Position numbers and translations under genes: made by a program
Assembly: GCA_033239525.1 (NCBI GenBank)
Contig: BSYO01000010.1
Location: 10,505,379-10,569,378, forward strand
Length of the DNA: 64,000 bases
DNA from: Nepenthes gracilis
Lineage: Eukaryota > Streptophyta > Magnoliopsida > Caryophyllales > Nepenthaceae
Direction: 5' to 3'
The notes under the pieces: generated by a model
Told to the model about the DNA's origin: nothing
Databases searched by the model: none
The model's input: only the letters and a program-made list of their open reading frames with translations
In this document: positions 32,551 through 42,183 of the stretch, piece by piece
Numbering within the stretch: the first letter of the stretch is position 1
How the letters are laid out: every line of letters starts with the position of its first letter

Positions 32551-32685
32551 ATTTCAGTGAACTAGGAATTAATTAAGAAATCTAAATCCCGTTAAGTTCA
32601 GTTAATTAGGAATTAATGAACTCCTTGGAAATCTAAAACCAGAAATGATCTAATTAACAAGGAAACTTTTTGGGAAATGTGGAGC

Positions 32686-32695
32686 TATAAATAAG
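32686..32695 (+). promoter_or_regulatory. TATA-like box in the G3 5' LTR (first)
   Basis: TATAAATAAG. An identical word lies 63 bp downstream (32749-32758), so the start site choice is open. Confidence 0.5.
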
Positions 32696-32748
32696 AAACA
32701 TTCACCCTGTATTACCAATCATTAATAATAGTCATCAGACCTAAGGCC

Positions 32749-32758
32749 TATAAATAAG
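32749..32758 (+). promoter_or_regulatory. TATA-like box in the G3 5' LTR (second)
   Basis: TATAAATAAG, preceded by CTAAGGCC. Confidence 0.45.
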
Positions 32759-33259
32759 AACTAGAGGAGTAAGAAAAGGGCACGCAATAGAATTTCTAGT
32801 AAAGGAAGGCCAAAAGATTAAGGCAAAGTGAAGAAACCCAGACAAGAGTAAAGATCAAGGCAAAGTAGAAGAAACCCAGGCAAGAATACTCACCCTATTT
32901 TAAAGTTCATGATTATGCATGTTTGCGATACGATACGAGTATATCTGATATTCTTATGAAATTATGTTTTAGTATGTATGAAGTTTGTTCTGTTCCTTTA
33001 TCTAATATTTTTATGAACTTATATTTTTGTATGTATGAAATTTATTCTATATATGAAATCTGTTCTGTTCATTTGATTTAAGGAAGAATTGTTCTAAATT
33101 GCATGTTTAAAATTCCTGATGTTAGATTTTATTCTGTTTGATGTATGATTATATAAACTTTGATAATTTCATGTTTAAAGAAAAGACTTCCGGTTTTGTT
33201 AAAAGAAAGGTATTCGGTAATTGTTCATGAAAATCAAAATTGGCCCTTATGCTTGTTAA

Positions 33260-33443
33260 AATCAAAATCGACCTTCCTCATGTTGAATTTGAAACCAGCC
33301 GTAAGCACTTGAATTTGAAACCGGCCGTGAGTACTTGAATTCAAAACCGGCCATAAGCACTTGAATTTGAAATTGGCCCTAGCTTAATTACTTACCAAAA
33401 AAAAAGAAATCGGCCCTAGGTTGAATTTGAAACCGCCGTGAAT
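33260..33443 (+). repeat. GAAACCGGC minisatellite in the G3 LTR
   Basis: Units of about 29 bp of the form ACTTGAATTTGAAACCGGCC. The array continues at 36224-36271 and 37199-37262, on the far sides of the solo LTR and LINE insertions. Confidence 0.8.
33383..33405 (+). mobile_element. Ultra-short LINE tail insertion in the G3 LTR minisatellite
   Basis: CTTAATTACTTACC plus nine As, flanked by 14-bp repeats GAAATTGGCCCTAG (33369-33382) and GAAATCGGCCCTAG (33406-33419), with one mismatch. Only the terminal 14 nt of the LINE family is present. Confidence 0.85.
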
Positions 33444-33589
33444 TGTGAGGGTTCCGGATTTGTGAACCCGATAATTATGAGGTGATTAGTATGTTAATGA
33501 TCAATACTAATCTTATGGGATGATTAAGGTTTGGTATCGAAGAAAATTTGAGAAATTATTCGGGTCCGGCTGCCGGGAGTTTCGCAAGC

Positions 33590-33760
33590 AGGCTAGGGCT
33601 GCCTGGCGCCGAGCGAGGCTCGAGCGGTGGAAGCAAAACCGGCCCGTGGCTGGCCGCCGCGCCCGCCGATGGGGCGCTCGAGCGGTGGCCGCCCGTGGCT
33701 CGGCCGCCGGCCGCCCGCGGCGCTCGAGCGGCCTTGGCAGGCAAGATATATTGCGCCGCG
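33590..33760 (+). promoter_or_regulatory. GC-rich block with repeated CTCGAGCG in the solo LTR
   Basis: Three CTCGAGCGG words (in 33616-33630, 33686-33700 and 33721-33735) sit in very CpG-rich sequence upstream of a TATA word. The G1 LTRs have the same arrangement with a different surrounding sequence. Confidence 0.5.
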
Positions 33761-33879
33761 TGATTTGTTCTCCCCTCATTTTCGATCGGCCGAGGGTTTT
33801 TCCAGAGAGAGAGAGAGCGCGACTAGAGAGAGAAGGAAGGAGATCGAGCCCGGGAGTCCGATTCCGCCCGAAAGCCAGG

Positions 33880-33886
33880 TATAAAG
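33880..33886 (+). promoter_or_regulatory. TATA word of the solo LTR
   Basis: TATAAAG about 120 bp downstream of the GC-rich block. Confidence 0.4.
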
Positions 33887-34125
33887 GTGAAAGCACGCGT
33901 CGAGGCAAGTGTTCTCATACCCACTTCTCATTCTCTTTCGATGTTTTGTGTATTTTCGTTGGGTATTTTGTGTCGATACCCACGGGGAATGTTAGAATAT
34001 CGATACCCATGCCTTGAGGTCCGAGAAAATGTAGTTTGTTGTCCGAATCGTGTTCGATTCGCCCGGGTGGGTTTTACCGAAACCCTAACCTACGGGATTT
34101 TGGGGGTTTTCCGTTTCCCGACCCC

Positions 34126-34640
34126 GTATCATGAAATTGACCCCAAAATTGGAATGCCCACGTCCCAATGATGTATGTATGTCGGCCGCTGGTCCGATCT
34201 CGCACGCTTTGGACCCGTTCAAGGCCTCCGGCCCTCTAAAGGGGCGCCTTCTGTTCACCCGAGCCGGAAGGTGATGATCGCACGTTGTCACCTTCGTAAA
34301 ATGATGATGTGATCCTAGAATACGAATACCCGTACCCCAATTGTATGTATATATCGACCGGATGCCGAATCCCGCAAGATTTGACCCGTTCGTGGCATCC
34401 GGGAGCCTTGAAAGAATTCCGTAATCGTTAACCCGAAAGTAAATGGGAAGTTGCATACTTCCACCCTCGTGATAAGTTAAATCGAACCTAAATGTGTAAT
34501 ATCGTATACAAAGAGTACGTACGAATCTACCGGACGTCCGATTTCCAAGTATCGAACCGTGTACGGCGTCCGGGTGTTCAAAGAGAAATCCGATAATGTT
34601 CACCCAAAACGAAATGAGAAATGCAAAGTGATATGTGATC
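34126..34640 (+). repeat. 171-bp degenerate tandem repeat, three units, in the solo LTR
   Basis: Anchors GACCCGTTCAAGGCCTCCGG (34212), GACCCGTTCGTGGCATCCGG (34383) and GAACCGTGTACGGCGTCCGG (34554) are exactly 171 bp apart. Each is followed about 47 bp after the anchor start by TTCACCCGA or a close variant. Confidence 0.85.
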
Positions 34641-35301
34641 ATAATTGTAATGAAAGTAACGTTTAAATGATTAAACGTAAATGTAAACCCCAAACGTGAA
34701 TCCTGCAGCCGGAGGCAAAGGAATGAGTCTCGGAGGTTCCAAAGGGACTTGTGATCATTTGAGGTATGAATCTAATCTATATTGTGAACTTGGAGTGATT
34801 TGTATTGGATTAAGGGAATTGAGTCCCACTGATTGTGATTAAGGAATTGGATTCCATTGATATCGAGATCCGTGACGAGAATGGAAGGAGTCCACATTGT
34901 GCTTGAGATGATGTAATCTCCGGTTGGAGATGACATGTGATGGGAATGAGGTTTCCCAAGATATGATTGTGTGGCAAATGTGGATTTCCCTCTCCAAGTG
35001 TCGAACCTAACCCGAAACTAGGACCCGAGTCATATGGGTAGTATTCTTTAGTGTACCATGTCCATCGTGGTGGGAACCCGAGGGATACTTGGCCACGTAT
35101 TCGGCCGCTCGTGTGAGCGGGTGATGTCTGTGTGGGTACGCTTTAGGAAACTATTTGTGGAAGGACGAGGATTGCCCCGGATCCCGGGGGTGTGGGTGTG
35201 TCGACGCTACATATTGAGATGTAGTCGCTCGAGATGATTGTGTTGATGGATGCAACCGAGGGTCGTGGTGCTACCGACCAAAGTAGTAGCCGCGGGCTTT
35301 A

Positions 35302-35322
35302 GAATGTGTAGCGAACACATTC
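35302..35322 (+). other. LTR hairpin (solo LTR copy)
   Basis: GAATGTGT pairs with ACACATTC around AGCGA, with CCCGTCCTCG following. The stem sequence differs from G1 but pairing is kept. Confidence 0.6.
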
Positions 35323-36420
35323 CCCGTCCTCGTTCTCTCGCATCGTTGGTTAGTACGATCTACTAGCCTGGTCCGTAAAGATGATATAATAATGAAAATG
35401 AATAATGTCCAATCGATGAACCCGTGAATCAAGTGATTCGAGATGTAACGTGAATCGTAATAAGAATCTTGCGAATCTAAATAGATGAACCGAATTAAAC
35501 CGGTGATCCAAGGTGAAACCGTGAGAACCGTAGGGATCGAGTGATCTCGCTTGCTTCCCATTCCCGTCCTGTTCCTTGATTGCGGAGTGTGTGTATCCCC
35601 TCTCGCCAGGTTCTTGTACGTGTCTTGGAGGGGTGTTTATGATTATACTTGCTGAGATGTTGGCTCACTATTGCTGTTGTTGTCTCTTTTTCAGATGAGA
35701 ACACTTAGCCGACGCCGGATAGATAGAGCAAGGAGAGACTTGCTTGATGAGATTGGCTGGACGGCGTGTGATCAAGAGATTTGGACAAAGAGTTGGATCG
35801 GATTGTGGACGGTCACTCGGGGTTGAGCGTGGCTCATTATTGTTATTTTATGGTTTTATTATGCTTCCGCAGATGTATGATGATTTAGTTATGCTTCCGC
35901 GTCTGTATATTTATGTTTGGAGTTTTGTTTAATTAGATGGCATCTCTCTAGATCCAAGATAGTAGATAGAGTATCGTATTGGAGCCATGGATGATATGGC
36001 TGTGTTGTGATCCTGTGTGGCGTGTTGTAGGCTTTGAGTTGAGCCTTTGTTAGTTGTGTGCTTGTTTAGAATGATATTTAAGCAGGTTGTATTTCGGTTT
36101 TCGTCCAGTTGCAGAGGAAACTCTGCCGGATTTTCTGTAGAGTCTATAGGTTAATTATGGGCTCTAGGGTGTGTTTAGACATTGACGGAGATTATTCAAT
36201 GGAGAATAGTCCGTTCCGTCACATGAATACTTGAATTTGAAACCGGCTGTGAGTACTTGAATTCGAAACCGTGGCACTCCTTTGGACGGAGTGGTTTGGC
36301 TACAAGGTTCGGAGCGCCTTTAGTTCTCTTAAAGGCCGGAGTGGCCCTCAATGTGGTGTGGCCGGAGCTTTTGTGTGTGATAGATTTCGTTTTCTCGTGT
36401 TGGCTCTGCCGAAAAAAAAA

Positions 36421-36476
36421 TGTATATATATATATATATATTTAAATAAATATATATACATATATATATATATATT
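36421..36476. repeat. AT microsatellite
   Basis: TATATATA runs directly after an A9 run inside the LINE 3' UTR fragment. Confidence 0.85.
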
Positions 36477-37097
36477 TCGTGTGGTGGACGGAGTGATTTT
36501 CCTCACTTTGGACGGAGTGGCTTCGTACTTTTTCCGGAGTGCATTTGTCCTTTATCCGGAGTGCCTTTTGTCTCCTTTTGACGAAGTGACTTGGTTGCAA
36601 GGTCCTAAGTGCTTTTAGACGGAGTGGCTTTGTTCTTTTTCCGGAATGCATTTGTCCTTTATCCGGAGTGCCTTTTGTCTCCTTTGGATGGAGTGGCTTG
36701 GCTGCAAGGTCCGGAGTGCTTTTAGTTATCTTAAAGGCAGGAGAGGCCTTTACTGAGGTGTGGCCGGCCGGAGTGATTTTCCTCACTTTGGACGGAGTGG
36801 CTTTGTACTTTTTCCGGAGTGCATTTGTCCTTTATCCGGAGTGTCTTTTGTCTCCTTTGAACGGAGTGGCTTGGTTGCAAGGCCCGGAGTGCTTTTGGAA
36901 GGAGTGGCTTTGTTTTTTTCCGGAGTACATTTGTCCTTTATCCGAAGTGCCTTATGTCTCCTTTGGACGGAGTGGCTTGGCTGCAAGGTCCGGAGTGCGA
37001 TTCAAATGCTGAGTTGGTTTTGCGTTTCCAACGCCGATTTCGATATTGTAACCTTATTACTAGTGACTTTTGTCATGGTTTAGGGGACTCCCTGTTT

Positions 37098-37144
37098 CTA
37101 TGTTTCTTTTTTCAAGTCGACAAAACACTTGCTAAAGAACATAG
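37098..37144 (+). other. LINE tail hairpin (36272 fragment)
   Basis: CTATGTTTC...CAAGT pairs with ACTTG...GAACATAG around CGACAAAAC. Confidence 0.8.
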
Positions 37145-37333
37145 CTGATTGTACATTTTACTTTAATTTTAATGCAATTAATTACTTAACAAAAAAAAGA
37201 ATTCGAAACCGGCCTTAAGCACTTGAATTTGAAACTGGCCCTAAGTTGAATTTGGAAATCGGCTATGTGTGTGTCTGGAATTTGATCTCCGGCTTTTAGA
37301 GCTTCGGACTTTAAATGAAAAAGAACCCCGGTT

Positions 37334-37454
37334 AGATGTTAGAGAGAAGTTCTCTGCCTTCTCTCTAGATTTCGAATTTCAAAATTTGAAATTTGATTCT
37401 GCCGTTTCTGCCTGTCGCTCCTCCCGACTCTGGCAGCGGTACTCGTCGACGGCC
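37334..37454 (+). promoter_or_regulatory. L4 5' UTR
   Basis: CT-rich leader of about 120 bp to the ORF1 ATG, beginning AGATGTTAGAGAGAAGTTCT and resembling the L2 5' terminus. It presumably carries the internal promoter; no specific box is recognised. Confidence 0.55.
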
Positions 37455-39063
37455 ATGACCGACCCCCTTGCTCCTCCTCCGGTGTCCTTTCCCCCCGTCC
37501 TTACCCACATCCCCTCTCCTCAGAACGCCGTCTCGCCCTCGATAAACCCTTCCTCAAATCTCCCCTCGCCTCGGACCCTGGTTTTTGGTTCGACTGTGTC
37601 TCTGAAATTCGATCCCGTCCATTCCGACGGTAACAATGTGTCCCCCGAGTCATGGGCTGATGCTGTGAAGAAGGACGGTTCTGGGCTTAGCTTTGAGCTT
37701 CAGTTCTTCCCTCTCCAAACTTCATTGTGTTCTGACGGTTCTCTATCACCTCCGCCAGAGGTCATAGAACAAGGTAACTCCTTTTGGAGTAATACATTGG
37801 TTGGCTACTTCCTTAACACTCCTCCACACTTCACTACAAGTAAAGCAATTGCCATGAAGTTATGGTCCCGAATCGGTCTCAAGCAAAACCGCAACGGCGC
37901 TTCTTTTTCTTCCGCTTCCCTTCCGAAGAAATGATGGAGAAAGTTATTCGATCGGTCCATGGATTTTCTCCCAAAGCAATCTTTCTAAAGCGATGGAAAC
38001 TGAATGGAGCTATCAAAAGAAGAACACAAACGCTTTCCAATTTGGATAAAAATGTCGAATATACCGAATTGTGGTCGACGCTGGTCTTTGTCGTTAGCCA
38101 AGACGATTGGGATTCCTCTTGATTGATCCCAAGACAACTCGAATGGAAAATCTGTCCTTTGCAAGGATGTGCTGAAGCTGGTGTGATGGGCCGTTCCAGC
38201 TCCATCATTGTTCATTCTTGTTCTCGCTTCTATCGAATTTGCTTCGGTGAATGTGGCTTATAGTGGAAGCCAACCCGATGCGCCCACAACAGATTGGGCA
38301 TTTGGAGTCAAATTGCCTGGGTCCAAGCTTGTTCCCTGTAATTCTCATCCTAAGCCTCCGGGCTCGAGTCAAACCGGGTCCCGCTTCTAAATGAATGCCC
38401 TCTTCCCGAGGTTCATGTGGAGTCTCGGTTGCCAAGTAACTATGCCTCCAATTGACGTGTATGGTAATTCGTAAACTTCCTTGTTCTCGTGGGTCAAGAA
38501 GCCTTGCCCCAACCGGAGTCACTCCCGACCCCAATAGCTTGATTCTAAATGCCGAACCGCTTGTCTGGGTTGTGTGATTGAAACTCCAGCTCTTCCCTTT
38601 GATGATTCGCGGGCTCCTTCTAGGCCAAATTCCCCTTCCCGATCCGGTGCCTCGGGCAAATCCGGATTTGGGGTTACCAGGATCGTTAATCCGGATGAGC
38701 TCCCTCCCCTTTTGGGTTCTCAAGTTGGCGAGCTTGATTGAGACTGCTATTCCACAATTGTCTGCTGAGTGTGCGCATCAATTTAGTCTTCCCGATGATT
38801 CCAGTTGTTTGGATGACTTCCTGGATATGCAGATGGATGATATGGATCCAAATTCCCTGGATTCTAAATCTCTACACCATAATATCGACTTAGATGAATT
38901 TATGCTTACCCCAAGCTCTATTAAGAGGATTACTAAGCAATACTCTTCAAACTCCCCTGTGGTAGATGAATTGAGAGGCTTCGAGGCTGAGTGGAAGACT
39001 ACTAAGTCTAGGAAAAAGAAAAAGGCTGCCTCCAAAAAGTCCAGTGGCGCCTCTGGCTCCTAG
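37455..39063 (+). pseudogene. L4 ORF1 (DUF4283-type protein)
   Basis: Starts 'MTDPLAPPPVSFPP' at ATG 37455. It includes 'SWADAVKKDGSGLSFELQFF' and 'PPEVIEQGNSFWSNTLVGYF', then after a shift near 37900 'FRFPSEEMMEKVIRSVHGFS', then the DUF4283 strand 'PIWIKMSNIP'. A zinc-binding-like 'WKPTRCAH' lies at about 38262-38285. The C-terminal frame (38578-39063) ends in the lysine-rich 'TTKSRKKKKAASKKSSGASG'. At least four frameshifts or stops make it non-functional now. Length and domain order match L2 ORF1, so ORF1 is complete in extent. The ORF1 stop is not followed by an ORF2 start as in L2 and L5. Confidence 0.82.
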
Positions 39064-41690
39064 GCCCTTGATGCTGGGATATTTTTTGTCTGGGTCTTGA
39101 TTCCGGGGTCTTGGAATTGACCTGGTGTTTTTTTTGGTGGTTTATTTTTGTCTCCTGTTGACCTGTTTCAACAAAGTATAAGAATGGGCTTGGAGGTCTT
39201 TTGGTCTTTTTCGGGCATAATAAATCCCGCTCTCCCGGGATTTTCATCCGCCTCCACCGGTCTATCTTTGTTGGATGTCACTCTGGGGTGAATTGATCCT
39301 ATTTTGTTCGCTCGCTCAGATTCTTTGGGCTCCATTTTCTTTTCCGAAATGGAGGTTAGCAACTGGTGAAAAGCTTGGTGGTTCTTGCCGATTAAGCCTG
39401 TGGGTGGCTATTCACCGCCAGAGGCGGGGAAGTGGTTGAGGGTACCTATTTTGTTCGGGGCGAACTGGAATTTCGATGTTTCTTGAAATGGTTGTCCCGC
39501 TGCCTCGGTTGGTGGGGCTAATGATGGAATGGTCTTTGGACCCCTTTGGCTATTGTGATCCAATTGCGTGTGTCTGTCGGCTCATGCTATCTTGAATCTA
39601 CTGGATAATGTGGATTGATGTATTTGTGGTTCCCACATCACCGCACTGTTCCCGATTGGGATGCGATCGATTGTTGTCTCATGCTGTATCAATGGGCGAA
39701 GTTGCCCGGGTGTTGCTATTGCTAGTCTTGGTGGCTTCGACGTTGTTGGAATTGATTGGCTAGTTCAGGCCGGAACTGACCATGAGGCACGCTTTGTTTT
39801 TCCAAGCTTAATAGCCGTGGGCTGGGTGATTACGCCACTGGTGATATTCTGGGCCAGCAACAGCTTTATTCAAGAGGGCTACTGTCTCAGCCTCGGAAGG
39901 AATCAGAGAGCCGAATGTCCTCTCGGTGTTGCTCGTCTCTAGCTGTGTGTCCCATTTGTTGATGGGGTTGGGGGAGCCCATGTGTTTCTGGATTGGGACG
40001 ATTTGGCTGAGGAATGTGTAGCTGGCTGAGGTACCGTTTGGTTACTATATTTCCTTCTTATTGAGGGGTGCCCTGTTTGTCCGCTGCTCTTGTGTGGTGG
40101 GATTGTGGTGCAATTCGGTGGACTGCTGTTGCCTGATTAATACTGCCGGGGTGGTGTTGCTGATGCATTGCAAAAACTCTGCTTGGATGTAATGGTTGAT
40201 GATTCTTCGTCGGGTGCAATCGAGCCAGATGCGATGGGTCTGTTGTGAGCCTGATTGGTTCAGGGTTTCAATCCATGTTGGCAGTTCTGCAATTGCCCTG
40301 TGGGTGGGTGGATTTACTCATTCCCGATGCGTAAGGGCGCCGGTTTGAAGTGTTGTTTCGTATGTAATGGCTAAGGTCACCTTTGGTGTCGGAACCATAT
40401 GCCGGTGAGAGTTGGGCTGCCGCTGCTCGGTTGAGTGGAGATGGAATGGTAGTTTGTCCATGTCCGATGGGCTCTTTGAGTTCATCTCTACCGCTAAATG
40501 ATGCAAAGGGTATCTGCTTTTTTCTACGCTGGGTGTTGGATGTTTGGAATTGGGTGCAATTATGGACTCGGGAGCCGCCTCCGTGTTCATGGAATGCTCC
40601 TGTGTGATGGCGCGATTTATCGCCCTCTTCCTTGTCGGCAGAATTTTTAGTGTGCGGTTCGGCCGCAATGCTCGCTCGCAATGCTCGCTACGCAATGCTT
40701 CCTCGAGATGATTGATTGGGCAGCTTTGCTGATTGGGTGGGCAGCTTGGCCGGCTCGCTGGCTCTGTTGTCGTTATTTTGGGTCTTGAGTTTACATCCTA
40801 TATTGACTCTCACCGCGGCACGCCCCGTGCTCCATGCATTATGCTGTTGCATTTGATGCAACTGATTTGCGATTATGGATGGCTGTTGGGAGTTGGTGGT
40901 TGCTCCTGCATTGGCAGGATATGCTGATGCTGGCTTTTAGATTGCCATTTGCTGGTTTGCTGAAAGTGGCCTTTGAAGATGCTAAGTTGCATGGTGCTGT
41001 ATGCTAGCTGCAGTAGTGCAGAACCTGTGGTACTTGCTGGAGCTGATATGGCAATTGCTGGAGCTGTATAGCATTGCCTGCTGGAGTTGATGTCCTGGTG
41101 GCATGCATTTGTTGGAGTCCAGCTGCTGGTCGGATGATTGATGATGTGTTTGCTGACCTTGTTCGATGGGGACATGGTGTTGTTGCTCCCGGGGTTTGAA
41201 GGCGCAGCTCATATTGGGTAAGATATTTGTTGGCTGTTGGTTGATGGTGATTATAAAACGAGGCTGTTAGCATTCTGTTCCTGGCGTGTTCCCACGGGTT
41301 GACCTGCTGGTGTCCTGTTGCTGCTGGAACCTTGCTGGTCTTGGTTATACTGATGGATTGGGCTGCGATTCCAGTCTTCGTACCACCTTGGATTGGTCTG
41401 GGTTGTTTGATATTGATTAAATGCTGCTGATGTGGATCAGCAAACTCGGTTTGCTGATCAATGTCTACTTTTGTATAACATCTGACAGATGTTATATTTT
41501 GTTAATTTTGTTAAAACTTTGTTATCATGGAGGACCCCTATGTTGGGTGTTTTTTTTGATGTATGAACTGCTCGGGGAATGCCCTAGCATCTTATGCATT
41601 ACCTCCAAGCACAATTACTTGGATTAATGCATAGTTTGTGTAAATTTTTTCTCCCATTAATCCAAAATACTTACTTACCAAAAAAAAAAA
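39064..41690 (+). repeat. L4 3' UTR, TGCTG-type body with shared LINE tail
   Basis: 2.6 kb of T/G-rich sequence crowded with TGCTG, TTGCTG and GGTTG words, with no conserved frame. Near the end it has 'CATGGAGGACCCCTATGTTG', then 'CTGCTCGGGGAATGCCCTAG', the hairpin, AAATTTTTTCTCCC, TTACTTACC and poly(A). The tail matches the one at 48370-48585, which has a GGAGTG body. Confidence 0.78.
41591..41634 (+). other. LINE tail hairpin (L4)
   Basis: TTATGCATTA...CCAAG pairs with CTTGG...TTAATGCATAG. This is the ATGCAT version of the outer stem. Confidence 0.8.
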
Positions 41691-42167
41691 GAAAAAGAAC
41701 CCCGGTTTTAGAACTTCAGATTTTAAAGAACTCTGACTTTTTGAGCTTCGGCTAGAAAAGGAACTCCAGCTTTTGAACTCCGTCTTTTTAAGAAAAGAAC
41801 TTCGGCTTTAAGAAAGAAAAAGGACTCCGGCTTGTAAGAAAATGACTTCAACTGATGAAGTTAAGAACAAGGCTATAAGAATAAGAAAAATGTATGTAAT
41901 CCGGACCGCAAGTGAAATTCTACGACTTTTGACTTTTGAACTATGATGGATGGCCATTAAAAGACATGAACTAAGAACTGAGTCTCCATTAAACTTGCTG
42001 TTAAAGATAGATGAAGGATATTGGAGTGAAACTCTAGGATTGCCTCTTGGGCCACGCGGGGAACTTTTGATTGCATAAGATTTTTGGACTACGGCCCCGT
42101 ATGCCGGGTTAAAGGCATTACCTCTCGCCTTAGGGAGCATAATGAGAGGATACGGCTTTAGGTTATG

Positions 42168-42183
42168 GGGTTACACACAACCC
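42168..42183 (+). other. LTR hairpin (G3 copy)
   Basis: GGGTT pairs with AACCC around ACACAC, and GTCCTCGATG follows. It occupies the same position as in the other LTRs with different stem bases. Confidence 0.5.

Larger units (their letters stand above)
31041..32557 (-). repeat. Inverted LTR directly after the G2 internal region
   Basis: On the minus strand this ends TCCGTTCCGTCACA (31054 to 31041), the terminus of the G1-type LTR. It matches the G2 5' LTR in order: 'CTTTATGATATGACGATCAG', 'CATGCCTTAGAATTTTGCGG', the hairpin, 'GGCATGTACC', 'GGAATGAATATGAATGCTTC'. It lies in the opposite orientation to G2 and sits exactly where a G2 3' LTR should begin. Its right edge is not clear; 32557 is my estimate from where G3 LTR-like sequence begins. 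Confidence 0.65.
33444..36223 (+). mobile_element. Solo LTR (2,780 bp) of a related Ty3/gypsy family
   Basis: Starts TGTGAGGGT and ends CCGTTCCGTCACA, flanked by the 5-bp duplication TGAAT (33439-33443, 36224-36228). No internal region is present, as expected after recombination between two LTRs. It shares layout with the G1 LTR (GC-rich CTCGAG block, TATA word, hairpin before TCCTCG, TTTTTCAGATGAGA near 35686-35700) but little sequence. It contains a 171-bp tandem triplication. The Arg/Ala-rich frames at 33520-34017 come from its CpG-rich block. Confidence 0.9.
36272..37198 (+). mobile_element. LINE 3' fragment (GGAGTG type) in the G3 LTR
   Basis: 927 bp flanked by the perfect 13-bp duplication GAATTCGAAACCG (36259-36271, 37199-37211). 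It contains a GGAGTG array with a unit of about 280 bp (landmark GAGTGATTTTCCTCACTTTG at 36491 and 36771), an (AT)n stretch (36421-36476), the tail hairpin, TTACTTAAC and poly(A). It is a 5'-truncated end with no coding part. Confidence 0.9.
37334..41690 (+). mobile_element. Half-LINE L4: 5' UTR, ORF1, 3' UTR and tail, without ORF2
   Basis: 4,357 bp flanked by the perfect 17-bp duplication GAAAAAGAACCCCGGTT (37317-37333, 41691-41707). It starts with the GAGAGAAGTTCTCTGCC type of leader seen at the L2 5' end and carries a full-length but frameshifted ORF1 (37455-39063). It then passes directly into a TGCTG-rich 3' UTR, tail hairpin, TTACTTACC and poly(A). No endonuclease or RT similarity is visible in any frame from 39064 on. 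Because both ends are intact and flanked by target duplications, it appears to have moved in this form. Confidence 0.88.

Noticed and set aside
33520..34017. 165-codon Arg/Ala-rich frame
   Set aside because: Lies in the CpG-rich promoter block of a solo LTR; long frames on both strands are expected from high GC.
38205..38723. 172-codon minus-strand Arg-rich frame
   Set aside because: Antisense shadow of the frameshifted L4 ORF1; the plus strand carries recognisable ORF1 motifs (WKPTRCAH, DUF4283 strands).
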